This document shows, piece by piece, positions 50,503 to 58,592 of a DNA stretch of 64,000 nt; positions within the stretch are counted from its first letter, which is position 1; each line of letters starts with the position of its first letter. The translations under genes and the position numbers were made by a program. Under the pieces are notes generated by a model. That model did no database searches and was not told the DNA's origin. It saw nothing but the letters and a program-made list of their open reading frames with translations. This DNA comes from Chloroflexota bacterium (lineage in GTDB: Bacteria > Chloroflexota > Anaerolineae > Anaerolineales > Villigracilaceae), in the NCBI GenBank assembly GCA_013112685.1, contig JABFGC010000002.1, forward strand, positions 630,902-694,901, given 5' to 3'.

Positions 50503-51510
50503 TTACGCGCTCGGAATTGAGACGAGTCGCACATTTTGAATATTCGCCGGGCGGAAGCGGCGCATCGCGGCGGCAAGACAGCCGCCGGTACACTCCCCGC
50601 GAATTTTGAATCCGCACGATGAACACGTGGGATAAATGCCCGCGGCGCGATAATGCCGGGTTTGTTCGATCAATTTGTCGCGGAGGTCGGATGCGTTCGA
50701 ATCCGCCTCCATCTGAACCGAGAACCTGTCTGCCAGGGGGAAGCAGTGGCAGGCGTCGCCGTTCAAGTCAACGTCCAGGATCGGCGAGCATTGAAAATTC
50801 ACCTCCGAGCCAGCCTGCTTGAGCGCCGCGAGTTCGTCATCGGAGAACATACAGCGGACAAACCCGCAGTCGAACTCAAAGCGGATGCCGTACCCGCGGG
50901 CGGTTTCTGCGAAGCCTGCGATCCTTGCCGCCGCGTGCGGGTAACATTTGGGGTGCAAATGGACGTTTTGACCGCCGAGGCTTGGGTGAGCCAGCCCCAG
51001 CCGGATGATTCGCCGGCAGCCCGCTTTTTGGAGGGTCTCCATGACGGGCAGGAGATCGAAGTTTGGCGTATGGATGTTGAAACTTGCCGCCGCAAGATGC
51101 CCAAGCCTTTCCAGGGTCTTCCTGCGCTTTTTGTCAATTTCTCCGCTCCGCGATTCGTCCTTCCCGCGCGTGTTCATATTGACGAGCAGGGTGCATTCTT
51201 CCCCCGGCAGGTTCTCCAAATACGCGAGCAGGGACTCTTTGAGGATGCCGTGAGTGAATATCAATATTTGCATTCCCGCCCGGCGTCCCTCTTCGATCAA
51301 TTCGCGGATTTGCGGGTGGAGAGTCGGTTCCCCTCCGATCAGCCGCACCGAGTCGATGCCGGAACGTTTTAGATAGTCCAGCCTTGCCGAGAAATCCGCG
51401 CGGGAGATGAAGCCCTGATTGTCCGCTTGCATGCCGGACTGCATAAACCCGCCGGCGAAGCAGTAAGGACAATTCATGTTGCAGACCCGGGAAACCACCA
51501 GGTTACTCAT
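50503..51510 (-). CDS. Radical SAM enzyme (second enzyme)
   Basis: The 335 residues start almost at the cluster motif: CNMNCPYC at residues 10-17, with GGEPTLHPQIRELIEEGRRAG after it. The C-terminal region has additional cysteines (CMFSDDEL, CSPILDVDLNGDACHCFPL, CSSCGFKIRGECTGGC), resembling auxiliary cluster sites of twitch/SPASM enzymes. It has no separate N-terminal recognition domain, which fits the presence of a stand-alone PqqD-like gene just upstream. ATG 51510 overlaps the stop of that gene (ATGA). Confidence 0.85.
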   Translation of the reverse strand: MSNLVVSRVCNMNCPYCFAGGFMQSGMQADNQGFISRADFSARLDYLKRSGIDSVRLIGGEPTLHPQIRELIEEGRRAGMQILIFTHGILKESLLAYLENLPGEECTLLVNMNTRGKDESRSGEIDKKRRKTLERLGHLAAASFNIHTPNFDLLPVMETLQKAGCRRIIRLGLAHPSLGGQNVHLHPKCYPHAAARIAGFAETARGYGIRFEFDCGFVRCMFSDDELAALKQAGSEVNFQCSPILDVDLNGDACHCFPLADRFSVQMEADSNASDLRDKLIEQTRHYRAAGIYPTCSSCGFKIRGECTGGCLAAAMRRFRPANIQNVRLVSIPSA

Positions 51511-51818
51511 TGCGTTTGACCGCTGTCCTCCAGCAAACCGGCTTCCTGCCACTCGCACAGGTGTTGATTGATCACCAAATCGGCATCCACGGACGTCAAG
51601 TCGTTCATCGCCGCCAGCAGGCGGGCGCATTGCGATGGCGATAGTCCCATGCACAGCCAGCCCCAAAGCGCGGCGGCGTCTCCCTCCAACTGCCTTGCGA
51701 TGCCCTTTTGTTCATCTATGACCAATGTAAAGTCCGCATCCCGGACCCAGTGCAGGTTCGGGGGAGTTTGTAGTTTTGCAGAGGGCGTTGTCTGCCCGGG
51801 CTGGGAGGGATCGTTCAC
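51507..51818 (-). CDS. PqqD-like peptide recognition protein
   Basis: The 103 residues match the PqqD/RRE fold in layout: FTLVIDEQKGIARQLEGDAAALWGWLCMGLSPSQCARLLAAM is the wHTH-like core, followed by VDADLVINQHLCEWQEAGLL. Such proteins bind the leader or recognition part of a substrate and present it to radical SAM enzymes. It lies between two radical SAM genes with ATGA overlaps on both sides, the arrangement seen in pyrroloquinoline quinone- and RiPP-type operons. Assignment is from sequence pattern and context. Confidence 0.75.
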   Translation of the reverse strand: MNDPSQPGQTTPSAKLQTPPNLHWVRDADFTLVIDEQKGIARQLEGDAAALWGWLCMGLSPSQCARLLAAMNDLTSVDADLVINQHLCEWQEAGLLEDSGQTQ

Positions 51819-53188
51819 GCCATTTCACCTAATTGGTCGGATGACCGGCGGGCAAACCGGGTCATGGAAGACTCATCTGCCAGCCAGCTGGCTGCCAGGT
51901 CGTTCTCGTTCAATCGCCGCAGAAGGTTGGCGATTGTCACCAGCCTGGTCTGCATACAGGAGTCGTCGTATTTGCCGGAAGAATGATTCCCGTTGCGCCG
52001 GACGTGACATCCGCCCGCGCAATGGTAGCGGCACAGGCAATTGACGCAGCCCGGCTTGATGGCGCCGGAGAGCGTGCGAATGCCCTCCAACATATTTTCG
52101 TCCAATTCAAATTTCCCGGCATGGATTTTCCCCAACCGGAAATCCAAGCCTGCGTCCCTCCACGTCTTTTCCGGGAGATAGCAGGCGTCCACCGCGCCAT
52201 CGGGTGAGACGATGAGCGCGTTCTTGCCTACCGGGCAGATCGTTGTGCGGCACGTCGAGACGTCCGTCGTCGAATGGACTGCCATCACGCCGTGCGCCTC
52301 CGGGATTCGCGCCGCGGCATGGAACCGGCGGGCGAATTCGATGGGGTCGGGCGGGAACAGCCTGGCGCCGACGGATTGCCCGGTGGGGTGCACGCTTTCA
52401 AAACAGACAGCCTTCGGGTGGAACTCCTCGACGATCCAGTCGGCTATTTCAGTCATACGGCTTGCGGTTTTCTGGCTGACGCAGGAACGGATGATCAAAT
52501 CCGCCGAGCCGGATGAAATGATCTTGGCGTTCTCGAAGACGATCGGGAATACAGGCTTGCCGCTTCTTGCGGGACGCTGGCTTTCCTGGATGTCCGGCGG
52601 ACCATCCAATGACAGGATGACGGCGTCGAAGTTGTCAGCCGCCCACATGGCGGTATCCCGGCTGAAGATTCCGTTCGTCGTGACCTCAAAGTGGATGTCC
52701 ATCACGCGTTCGCGCGCTTTCCGCCCGGCGTACGCAACGGAAAAGTAAACGACCTCAGGCGAATAAAACGGCTCCCCGCCAAAGAACTGAACGTCTGCGC
52801 GCTCGCTTTTCTCTTTATCGAGGATGTCGAAATATGCATCAATGATCTGTTTTGCCATCGGCAGGGACATGGGATTCCCTGCGGCTTGGTCGGTGATGAA
52901 GTCGCAATACACGCATCGCAGACTGCACGCCCGGGTCGGGATGATTCCCAGGAAAAGCGGCGCGATTCCCCGAGCTGGACGAACGTCCGGCAGGGTGGAT
53001 GGAGATTCTTTTAAAGATTTGTAAAGCGGCTGGATCTGGCGTGGAATTGGAGCCCTTGTTTCCAGGCATCTTCGAAGCGTACGAGCGGCGTCCTGATTGG
53101 TTAATGCGGTGATTCCCTGTAACGGCGAATAGATCAGTACTTTATCGAGCACAGGAATCGCATAATAACTGGAAGTTATGGCATCCAT
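51815..53188 (-). CDS. Radical SAM/SPASM maturase (first gene of operon)
   Basis: The 457 residues have the cluster motif CSLRCVYC at 88-95, N-terminal recognition-like region VLDKVLIYSPLQGITALTN, VQFFGGEPFYSPE and ILSLDGPPDIQESQRPA as family motifs. The SPASM-type C-terminus is rich in Cys: CRTTICPVG, VDACYL, CVNCLCRYHCAGGCHV and a final C. It is the first gene of the minus-strand operon. Start ATG 53188 lies right after a -10-like box (TATAAA), so the mRNA may be leaderless. ATGA overlap couples it to the PqqD-like gene. Confidence 0.9.
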   Translation of the reverse strand: MDAITSSYYAIPVLDKVLIYSPLQGITALTNQDAARTLRRCLETRAPIPRQIQPLYKSLKESPSTLPDVRPARGIAPLFLGIIPTRACSLRCVYCDFITDQAAGNPMSLPMAKQIIDAYFDILDKEKSERADVQFFGGEPFYSPEVVYFSVAYAGRKARERVMDIHFEVTTNGIFSRDTAMWAADNFDAVILSLDGPPDIQESQRPARSGKPVFPIVFENAKIISSGSADLIIRSCVSQKTASRMTEIADWIVEEFHPKAVCFESVHPTGQSVGARLFPPDPIEFARRFHAAARIPEAHGVMAVHSTTDVSTCRTTICPVGKNALIVSPDGAVDACYLPEKTWRDAGLDFRLGKIHAGKFELDENMLEGIRTLSGAIKPGCVNCLCRYHCAGGCHVRRNGNHSSGKYDDSCMQTRLVTIANLLRRLNENDLAASWLADESSMTRFARRSSDQLGEMA

Positions 53189-53193
53189 GTCCT

Positions 53194-53199
53194 TTTATA
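53194..53199 (-). promoter_or_regulatory. -10 element of the radical SAM operon
   Basis: TATAAA on the minus strand is five bases before ATG 53188. A TTGACT at 53222-53227 is 22 bases further upstream, too far for a standard -35 for this box but correctly placed for the overlapping TATCGT. No other promoter is evident between 53189 and the next gene. Confidence 0.4.
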
Positions 53200-53387
53200 C
53201 GATACCCCCCGGCATTTTCAAAGTCAATTATGATGTTTGTCACTATTCCCCCTTGCCGGTCGAATTGCGAGTGCAAGCCGTTAAGTAGTTTACGAAAAGT
53301 ATTTCAATAACTCATGTTACGCAGGCGTCCACTTTTTGAACCGCCACCCCCTCGTCACTCGTTACTTGTTTCCCGCCGCTCAACTTT

Positions 53388-54116
53388 CTACCCATATTTT
53401 ACAACCCTGAATTTCTCTTCGTATCTTGGATTTTCATCCGTGCTGTCTTCGGTTCTTCTGGATTTCATGCGTGCGGCGAGTTTGTCCGCATCCTGCACCT
53501 GCGATTTGTGCTGTAGGATGCCTTGCAGTTTGACCTCCCAGGATTCGGTCACGTCAATGACGGTATTGGGCTGGCTCGTGAGCGAGCACCAGACCTCCTG
53601 CGGCGTGTGCGGTTCAAAGCCCTGTGCGAGCAGATCGGGAAAGTAGGCGGGGTTGCCCGCGGCAGGGAAGACCGCATCCAGCACGACCTGACCGCAGGCG
53701 CGGTGGTCGGGGTGATTGATGCCGTAGGCGGCGAAGAGATTTTGCGGGTCGCAGGTGACGAGGATATCCGGTTTGTGGCGGCGGATCTCGCGGACAACCT
53801 CACGGCGGAGATTCAGGTCTGGAATCAGGTAGCCGTCTGGGAGGTCCAAAAAGAGAGGCGGCTCGGCTCCGATGACTTTGGCGGCTTCGGCTTGTTCGCG
53901 GTGACGGATTCCACACAACGTCTCCGGCGTCATTTCGGGATGTGTGGTGGGATTGAACCCCTTGTCGCCGCAGGTGAGCAATAGGTAGGTGACTTTATGC
54001 CCGGCGCGAGTCCAGCGGGCGAGCGTTGCGCCGCAGAAGAACTCTGGGTCGTCGGGATGCGCAAGGATGACGAGGATGTGCTTGGGAGTTTCCCAGTTTT
54101 CGGGTTGAAGGGTCAT
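53388..54116 (-). CDS. PIG-L family deacetylase
   Basis: The 242 residues match the LmbE/PIG-L family: VILAHPDDPEFFCGATLARW with the zinc-binding AHPDD, then HREQAEAAKVIG, LDLPDGYL and a third ligand region with GINHPDHRACGQVVLDAVF. Members remove acetyl groups from N-acetylglucosamine-linked compounds, in mycothiol/bacillithiol synthesis or glycan turnover. The substrate is not shown. The downstream C-terminus is Lys/Arg-rich. It lies next to ricT on the same strand, separated by a dispersed repeat. Confidence 0.9.
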   Translation of the reverse strand: MTLQPENWETPKHILVILAHPDDPEFFCGATLARWTRAGHKVTYLLLTCGDKGFNPTTHPEMTPETLCGIRHREQAEAAKVIGAEPPLFLDLPDGYLIPDLNLRREVVREIRRHKPDILVTCDPQNLFAAYGINHPDHRACGQVVLDAVFPAAGNPAYFPDLLAQGFEPHTPQEVWCSLTSQPNTVIDVTESWEVKLQGILQHKSQVQDADKLAARMKSRRTEDSTDENPRYEEKFRVVKYG

Positions 54117-54127
54117 GGCAATGAGAT

Positions 54128-54186
54128 GTCATTGCGAACGGAGTGAAGCAACCTCCTTCTGAGTTGGGGGATCGCTTCGCAATGAC
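54128..54186. repeat. Dispersed repeat, compact copy (GTCATTGCG type)
   Basis: GTCATTGCGAAC at the left is inverse to TTCGCAATGAC at the right, with GAAGCAACCTCC inside. This 59-base copy is the shortest complete member of the family also seen at 52-149/1396-1408 and 22927-23027. It lies between the deacetylase and ricT genes. Confidence 0.75.
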
Positions 54187-54192
54187 AGGGTG

Positions 54193-55122
54193 CTAATTTT
54201 TCTTCGCTTTGCCGCAGGTACAGCCGCCGTTTTCGTGGCGGTCGCAGGGGGCTTCGGATTTGCGGCGCAGGGCTTCAAGTTCATCCCACGGCTGGATTTC
54301 TTCGCGCAGGAAGGTGAATTGCTGCGGGCGTTCGCCTTCGACTTCGATCAACACCGTGACCTTGTCGCTCATCGGCAGGACGTCCACCACCTTGCCTTCG
54401 CCTTTAGGCGTGACCACGCGCTTGTTGCGCTTGGGCAGGGTCTTGCGGGCTTCCACGTACTGCTCGTATTCGTAAATCAGGCAGCAGCGGAGGCGTCCGC
54501 ACATGCCGGTGATCTCTTCGGGCGTGAGAGAGATGCCTTGTTCCTTCGCCATCTTGATCGAGATGGGCGAGAACTCGGTCAGGAACTTGGAGCAGCAGCG
54601 GGTCTCGATGCCGCACGCGCCCATACCGCCGAGAATCTTCGCCACGTCGCGCGGACCGATCTGGCGCAGTTCGATGTGTGTGTTGGGATAAATCTCCGCC
54701 ATGTCCTTGCGCAGGGATTTGAGGTCCACTTTTTCTTCGATGTCCGTGCTGAAAAGGAAGGCAAGGCGCGAGCCGTCGTAGTTGTATTCGGCGGCGACGA
54801 CCTTGATGGTATCGAGCAGACCGAGTTCGGCAGCGCGCGCGCGGCAGTTGATCATGGCTTCGGTCTGCTTCTGCCGCCAGGATTGCTGGAGCAGTAAATC
54901 GCGCGGGGTGGCGCGCCGTTCCACGGACTTCCAGCCGCCGTCGGGCTGGGGCGGGGTCTCTGCGAGAATTTCCACGACCTCGCCGAGGTGGCGTCCTCGT
55001 GAAGTGTCCACGATGACGTGCTCGCCGAGCCGCAGGTCAGGCGCAGAGGAGGAGTCGAAGTGATAAACCTTGCCTACTTTGCTAAAGCGTACACCGATAA
55101 TGTTCTTGATGTCTGTTTGCAT
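54193..55122 (-). CDS. ricT: RicT/YaaT (PSP1 domain) protein
   Basis: The 309 residues have the PSP1 C-terminal domain: AGMGACGIETRCCSKFL-type block (MGACGIETRCCSKFLTEF), KMAKEQGISLTPEEITGMCGRLRCCLIYEYE, and later VVTPKGEGKVVDVLPM. RicT with its partners binds 4Fe-4S clusters and influences RNase Y-dependent mRNA processing in B. subtilis. The Cys-rich tail (CDRHENGGCTCGK) adds possible metal ligands. ATG 55122 (MQTDIKN) is used; the upstream frame to 55158 runs into the heptamer array. The gene symbol is by family. Confidence 0.88.
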   Translation of the reverse strand: MQTDIKNIIGVRFSKVGKVYHFDSSSAPDLRLGEHVIVDTSRGRHLGEVVEILAETPPQPDGGWKSVERRATPRDLLLQQSWRQKQTEAMINCRARAAELGLLDTIKVVAAEYNYDGSRLAFLFSTDIEEKVDLKSLRKDMAEIYPNTHIELRQIGPRDVAKILGGMGACGIETRCCSKFLTEFSPISIKMAKEQGISLTPEEITGMCGRLRCCLIYEYEQYVEARKTLPKRNKRVVTPKGEGKVVDVLPMSDKVTVLIEVEGERPQQFTFLREEIQPWDELEALRRKSEAPCDRHENGGCTCGKAKKN

Positions 55123-55149
55123 GGGCGCAATTATACCTGATTGGGTTTT

Positions 55150-55226
55150 GAGGTTCAAAGTTTCAGGTGGCGGGTTCCAGGTTTCAAGTTCCAGGTTTCA
55201 GGTTCCAGGTGTCAGGTTTCAGGTGA
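55150..55226. repeat. Eleven-unit heptamer array (CAGGTTT family)
   Basis: GAGGTTC, AAAGTTT, CAGGTGG, CGGGTTC, CAGGTTT, CAAGTTC, CAGGTTT, CAGGTTC, CAGGTGT, CAGGTTT, CAGGTGA in exact register over 77 bases. It lies between the divergent ricT and the sensor kinase gene. Words are all in the same direction, unlike the foldback at 34907. Confidence 0.92.
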
Positions 55227-55285
55227 GAGGGAAATTACAATCGAAGAGCAATTATTGTCGGGGAACGGGTGGTTATACTTTCCGT

Positions 55286-56500
55286 ATGGCTGATACCCAA
55301 ACCCTCGATAAAGTTGCGTTGCTGCGGCTGGCGTTCAACGGGCTGGCGGAAAACGAACTGGCAGAGATGGCGGCGCTGACGGACCTGCGCGCCTATCCGC
55401 CGGACCATGTGCTGTGTCACGAAGGCGCTTACGAAGAAATCTTTTACATCCTTGCCGAGGGCAATGCTCAGATCAGCAAAAAGATCGGCGAGGGGGAGGG
55501 CGAACTGATTCTGCGGATCGTCGGCAGGGGCGACCTGATCGGCGAGATGGCGCTCATCCAAAACGCGCCGCGCGCCGCCACCGTCCGCACGCTGACCGAA
55601 TGCCGCGTGCTGGAAATGGAGAAACAGGATTTCGAAGCCACTCTCCAGCGCAGTCCGCGCATTGCGCTCGACATCATCCGCATCACGCTCGACCGCCTGC
55701 GCGCCAACGACCGGGCGATGATCGCCGAACTGCAAAAGTCCAACCGGGTCTGCGCGCCAGGCTCGACCGCAACAAAATGGAGTTCATCCAGGTCGCCGCG
55801 CACGAACTGCGCACCCCGCTCACTGTGCTAAAGGGCTATGCCAACCTTCTGCGTAACACCGGTGAATTGAAGGCGAACCCCGCCCTGGGCGAAGTGCTGG
55901 ACGGCATTCTCAAAGGCACGGAGCGCATGCACGGCGTGGTCAACACGATGCTGGACGTGACCCGCATAGATAACGAAACCCTGCGATTGAGCGCCGCGCC
56001 TGTGCTTTTGAAGCAACTGATCGCGGAGACGCTCAACGAGTTTGCCAAAGCCGCCTCAGAGCGGACCCTGCAACTAGTCCACGTGCCCGAAGCGGACCTG
56101 CCCCTTGTCTACGGCGACCCGACCCTCATCCACAAGGCATTGCAACAGTTGATCGTCAACGCGATCAAATACACGCCCGACGGCGGCAAGGTGACCGTCT
56201 CCACGCGCGCGGTGACGATGGAGGATGGCAGACCGGCGGTCGAGGTGCGCGTGACCGATACGGGCATCGGCTTGGATAAGGAACATCACGAGTTGGTTTT
56301 CGGAAAAGTTTTACCAGGTGGGGTCGGTGGGCGTCCATTCGACCGGTTCCACCAACTTCAAAGGCGGCGGACCGGGTCTGGGGCTGGCGATTGTGCGAGG
56401 TGTGGCGCACGCGCACGGCGGCAAAGTTTGGGTGGAAAGCGCAGGGCACGACGAAGTGAACTTCCCCGGCTGCACCTTCCATTTGCAGCTGCCCATTTAG
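55286..56500 (+). CDS. Histidine kinase with N-terminal cyclic-nucleotide-binding-like domain, two frameshifts
   Basis: Residues 15-130 form a CNMP-binding-like (CRP-type) sensor domain (ILAEGNAQISKKIGEGEGELILRIVGRGDLIGEMALI and RAATVRTLTECRVLEM). After an indel at about 55750 comes HisKA with phospho-acceptor His in AAHELRTPLTVLKGYA, then HATPase with NAIKYTPDGGKV and TDTGIGLDKE. A second indel near 56303 restores FKGGGPGLGLAIVRGVAHAHGGKVWVES, the G2 box, to the stop at 56500. Joined length is about 404 residues. TATACT ends six bases before ATG 55286, implying a leaderless mRNA. No response regulator is adjacent; one starts at 63722. Confidence 0.87.
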
Positions 56501-56611
56501 CGCATAAAAATAACGCTCCAGCCGCCATTGGGACCGCGTACCCGAAGGGTGGAGAGCAGGGGGGTGACGGAAGACTACAAGTACCTGTTTGAAGGCAGCA
56601 ACCTGAGTTAA

Positions 56612-58025
56612 CTACGTATTCAACGGCGGCTTCGTCCCATCGGGAATTGGCGAGACGTAATTGACAGCGGCGCGCCTTTGTTTGAATTCCTCCCTGGCTT
56701 GGGCGCGCAATTCCGTGTTCTTCATAAATTCAAGCGCGCTGAGCGCCATCACTTTCCCTGCATATAACATCCCGCGCTGACCGATGCCCATCTTGCCCTG
56801 CGCCACAATCTGCCGGGGAGTGACCGGGCGAGCCGAGCGCCCAACAGGCGGTGAAGATCTGACCGGTTGGCGCAGCCCAAGACACGTCGCCGACATCGGT
56901 GGAGCCGGGTTGAACGACCTCGGATTTGAAGGGCGGAAGAATCTCTTCGAACAGGACTTGTTTCTTCAACTCGGCAACGGCTTTCGAATCCAGTCCGTAA
57001 ACGGGCGCGCTGGTTTCGAGGCTCTCCGGCGGAATGGATTTGGAAAGTTCGCGCGCGAAGGCGTGTTCCTCCTCGCTGAATTTGGGCGCGCCGACCTCCT
57101 CCAGTTTGGCTTGCAGGACTTCGTTGATGGTCTCGTTGAGGAGCATGTTGGACATGCCCGAGATGACCTGAATTTCCACCTCGGTGCCGGTCATCAAGGC
57201 GGCGCCTTTGGCGATGTCTTTGACGCGCTCGAACAAGGCGTCCAACTGGTCGGTGCGCGGGGCGCGCACGCTGTAAAGCGACTCGGCAAAATCGGGGACG
57301 ACGTTCGGGGCGACTCCGCCTTTGGTGATGACGTAATGGACGCGCGCATCGGGAATCATGTGCTCGCGCAGGTAGTTGACGCCGACGTTCATCAACTCGA
57401 CCGCATCGAGCGCGCCGCGACCGTTGAACGGGCCCATCGCGGCGTGAGCGGTCTTGCCCCGAAAGCGGAAGACGACGCGGTAATTGGCAAGGAAGTTGGT
57501 GTAAAGCGTGCCGTTGAACGTATCGGGATGCCAGGTGAGGCAAATGTCCACATCGTTGAAGAGCCCGGCGTTCGCCATGAATGCCTTGCCTGCGCCGCCT
57601 TCCTCGGCGGGACAACCGTAATAGCGGATCGTGCCCTTGACTTCGCCCGCATCCATCGCCTGCTTGACCGCCATCACCGACGCCAGCCCGGCGACCCCCA
57701 GCAGGTTATGTCCGCAGCCGTGACCCGGCGCGCCGTTCTCCAGCGGTTTGCGGTACGGAACACAATCCTGGCTGAGACCGGGCAATGCGTCGAATTCGCC
57801 GAGGATGCCGATGACAGGTCCCGCGCCGTTGCTGTAACTGGCAACGAACGCGGTGGGAATCTCCGCCACGCCGCGTTCGAGCGTAAACCCGGCTTCCTCC
57901 AGCGCATCTTCCAATGCCTTGCTGGAATTGAACTCCTTGTACCCCAACTCGGCATAGCCCCAGATCTCATTGCTCAACTCGACGAACATCGTACGGTTGG
58001 ATTCGATCCATTGTGTGAGGTTCAT
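56612..58025 (-). CDS. M20 family amidohydrolase, AbgB-like, one frameshift
   Basis: This peptidase is related to aminobenzoyl-glutamate hydrolase subunit B and other M20D proteins: EIWGYAELGYKEFNSSKALE, GEFDALPGLSQ, GAPGHGCGHNLLG with zinc ligands and CPAEEGGAGKAFMANAG. The C-terminal part after the frame break (about 56818) reads RQIVAQGKMGIGQRGMLYAG and is conserved. Start ATG 58025 has AGGAG nine bases upstream; the longer frame to 58034 lies inside that ribosome site. The joined length is about 470 residues. The gene for a small helical protein precedes it. Confidence 0.88.
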
Positions 58026-58052
58026 TTTCCACATCTCCTGGGCGGAACCGGA

Positions 58053-58280
58053 TCAATTCCAGCCGCCGGTGCGGGTGCGGTTTCGAATCTCGTCCTGCAG
58101 GGCGGCGAGCATTTCCATATAAGAGTCGCGGCTGGCGGTGCTTGCCTTATCCGCTTGGTCTTCGAGCCGCGCCAGCAGGTACACGATCCACGAAAGCCAG
58201 GTGCGGGGAGCGCTTTGCGCCTTTGCGATCTCCTGCGCCGCTTCATCGAGAATTTCACGGAGGGCATCTTCTTTACTCAT
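58053..58280 (-). CDS. Small helical protein of unknown function
   Basis: The 75 residues are mostly helical and charged (MSKEDALREILDEAAQEIAK, LARLEDQADKASTASRDSYM). No known domain. CAGGAG precedes ATG 58280; the frame is open further upstream without a ribosome site. It ends 28 bases before the M20 peptidase start and is likely co-transcribed with it. Confidence 0.6.
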   Translation of the reverse strand: MSKEDALREILDEAAQEIAKAQSAPRTWLSWIVYLLARLEDQADKASTASRDSYMEMLAALQDEIRNRTRTGGWN

Positions 58281-58592
58281 GGGGATTCTCCTGGGTCTGA
58301 AATGTCGTTGCATTTTTATTGTACCCCCGCCTGCCTCTCTTCGTGAGCGCGTTCAGGCTGCTCTTGATGTGATGAAATTCTCACCTCTCCAACACTCTTG
58401 ATTCCCTCACCCGTCAAGACTTCATCCTTATCGAAGAGACAGCCATCCCGTCCCGCCCGAAGCGCTTGGTATCCATCTACCCAACTACCGAACTACTGAA
58501 CTACATAACTACTCGACTACTAACTATCCCCTGCAAGGTAAGGTATAATCAACGCGCCTCTCGATAGGCGCAAATTCATTACAAGGCTGAGT
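58281..58592. other. Intergenic region with an octamer array and a -10 box
   Basis: This 312-base divergent space contains the 8-mer array (58474-58529) and TATAAT at 58544-58549, which could serve the plus-strand gene at 58593. No -35 is clear. No gene or other RNA is supported. Confidence 0.5.
58474..58529. repeat. Seven-unit octamer array (GAACTACT family)
   Basis: CATCTACC, CAACTACC, GAACTACT, GAACTACA, TAACTACT, CGACTACT, AACTATCC in register. It is the only array in the window with period eight. It lies upstream of the unknown gene at 58593. Confidence 0.85.
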
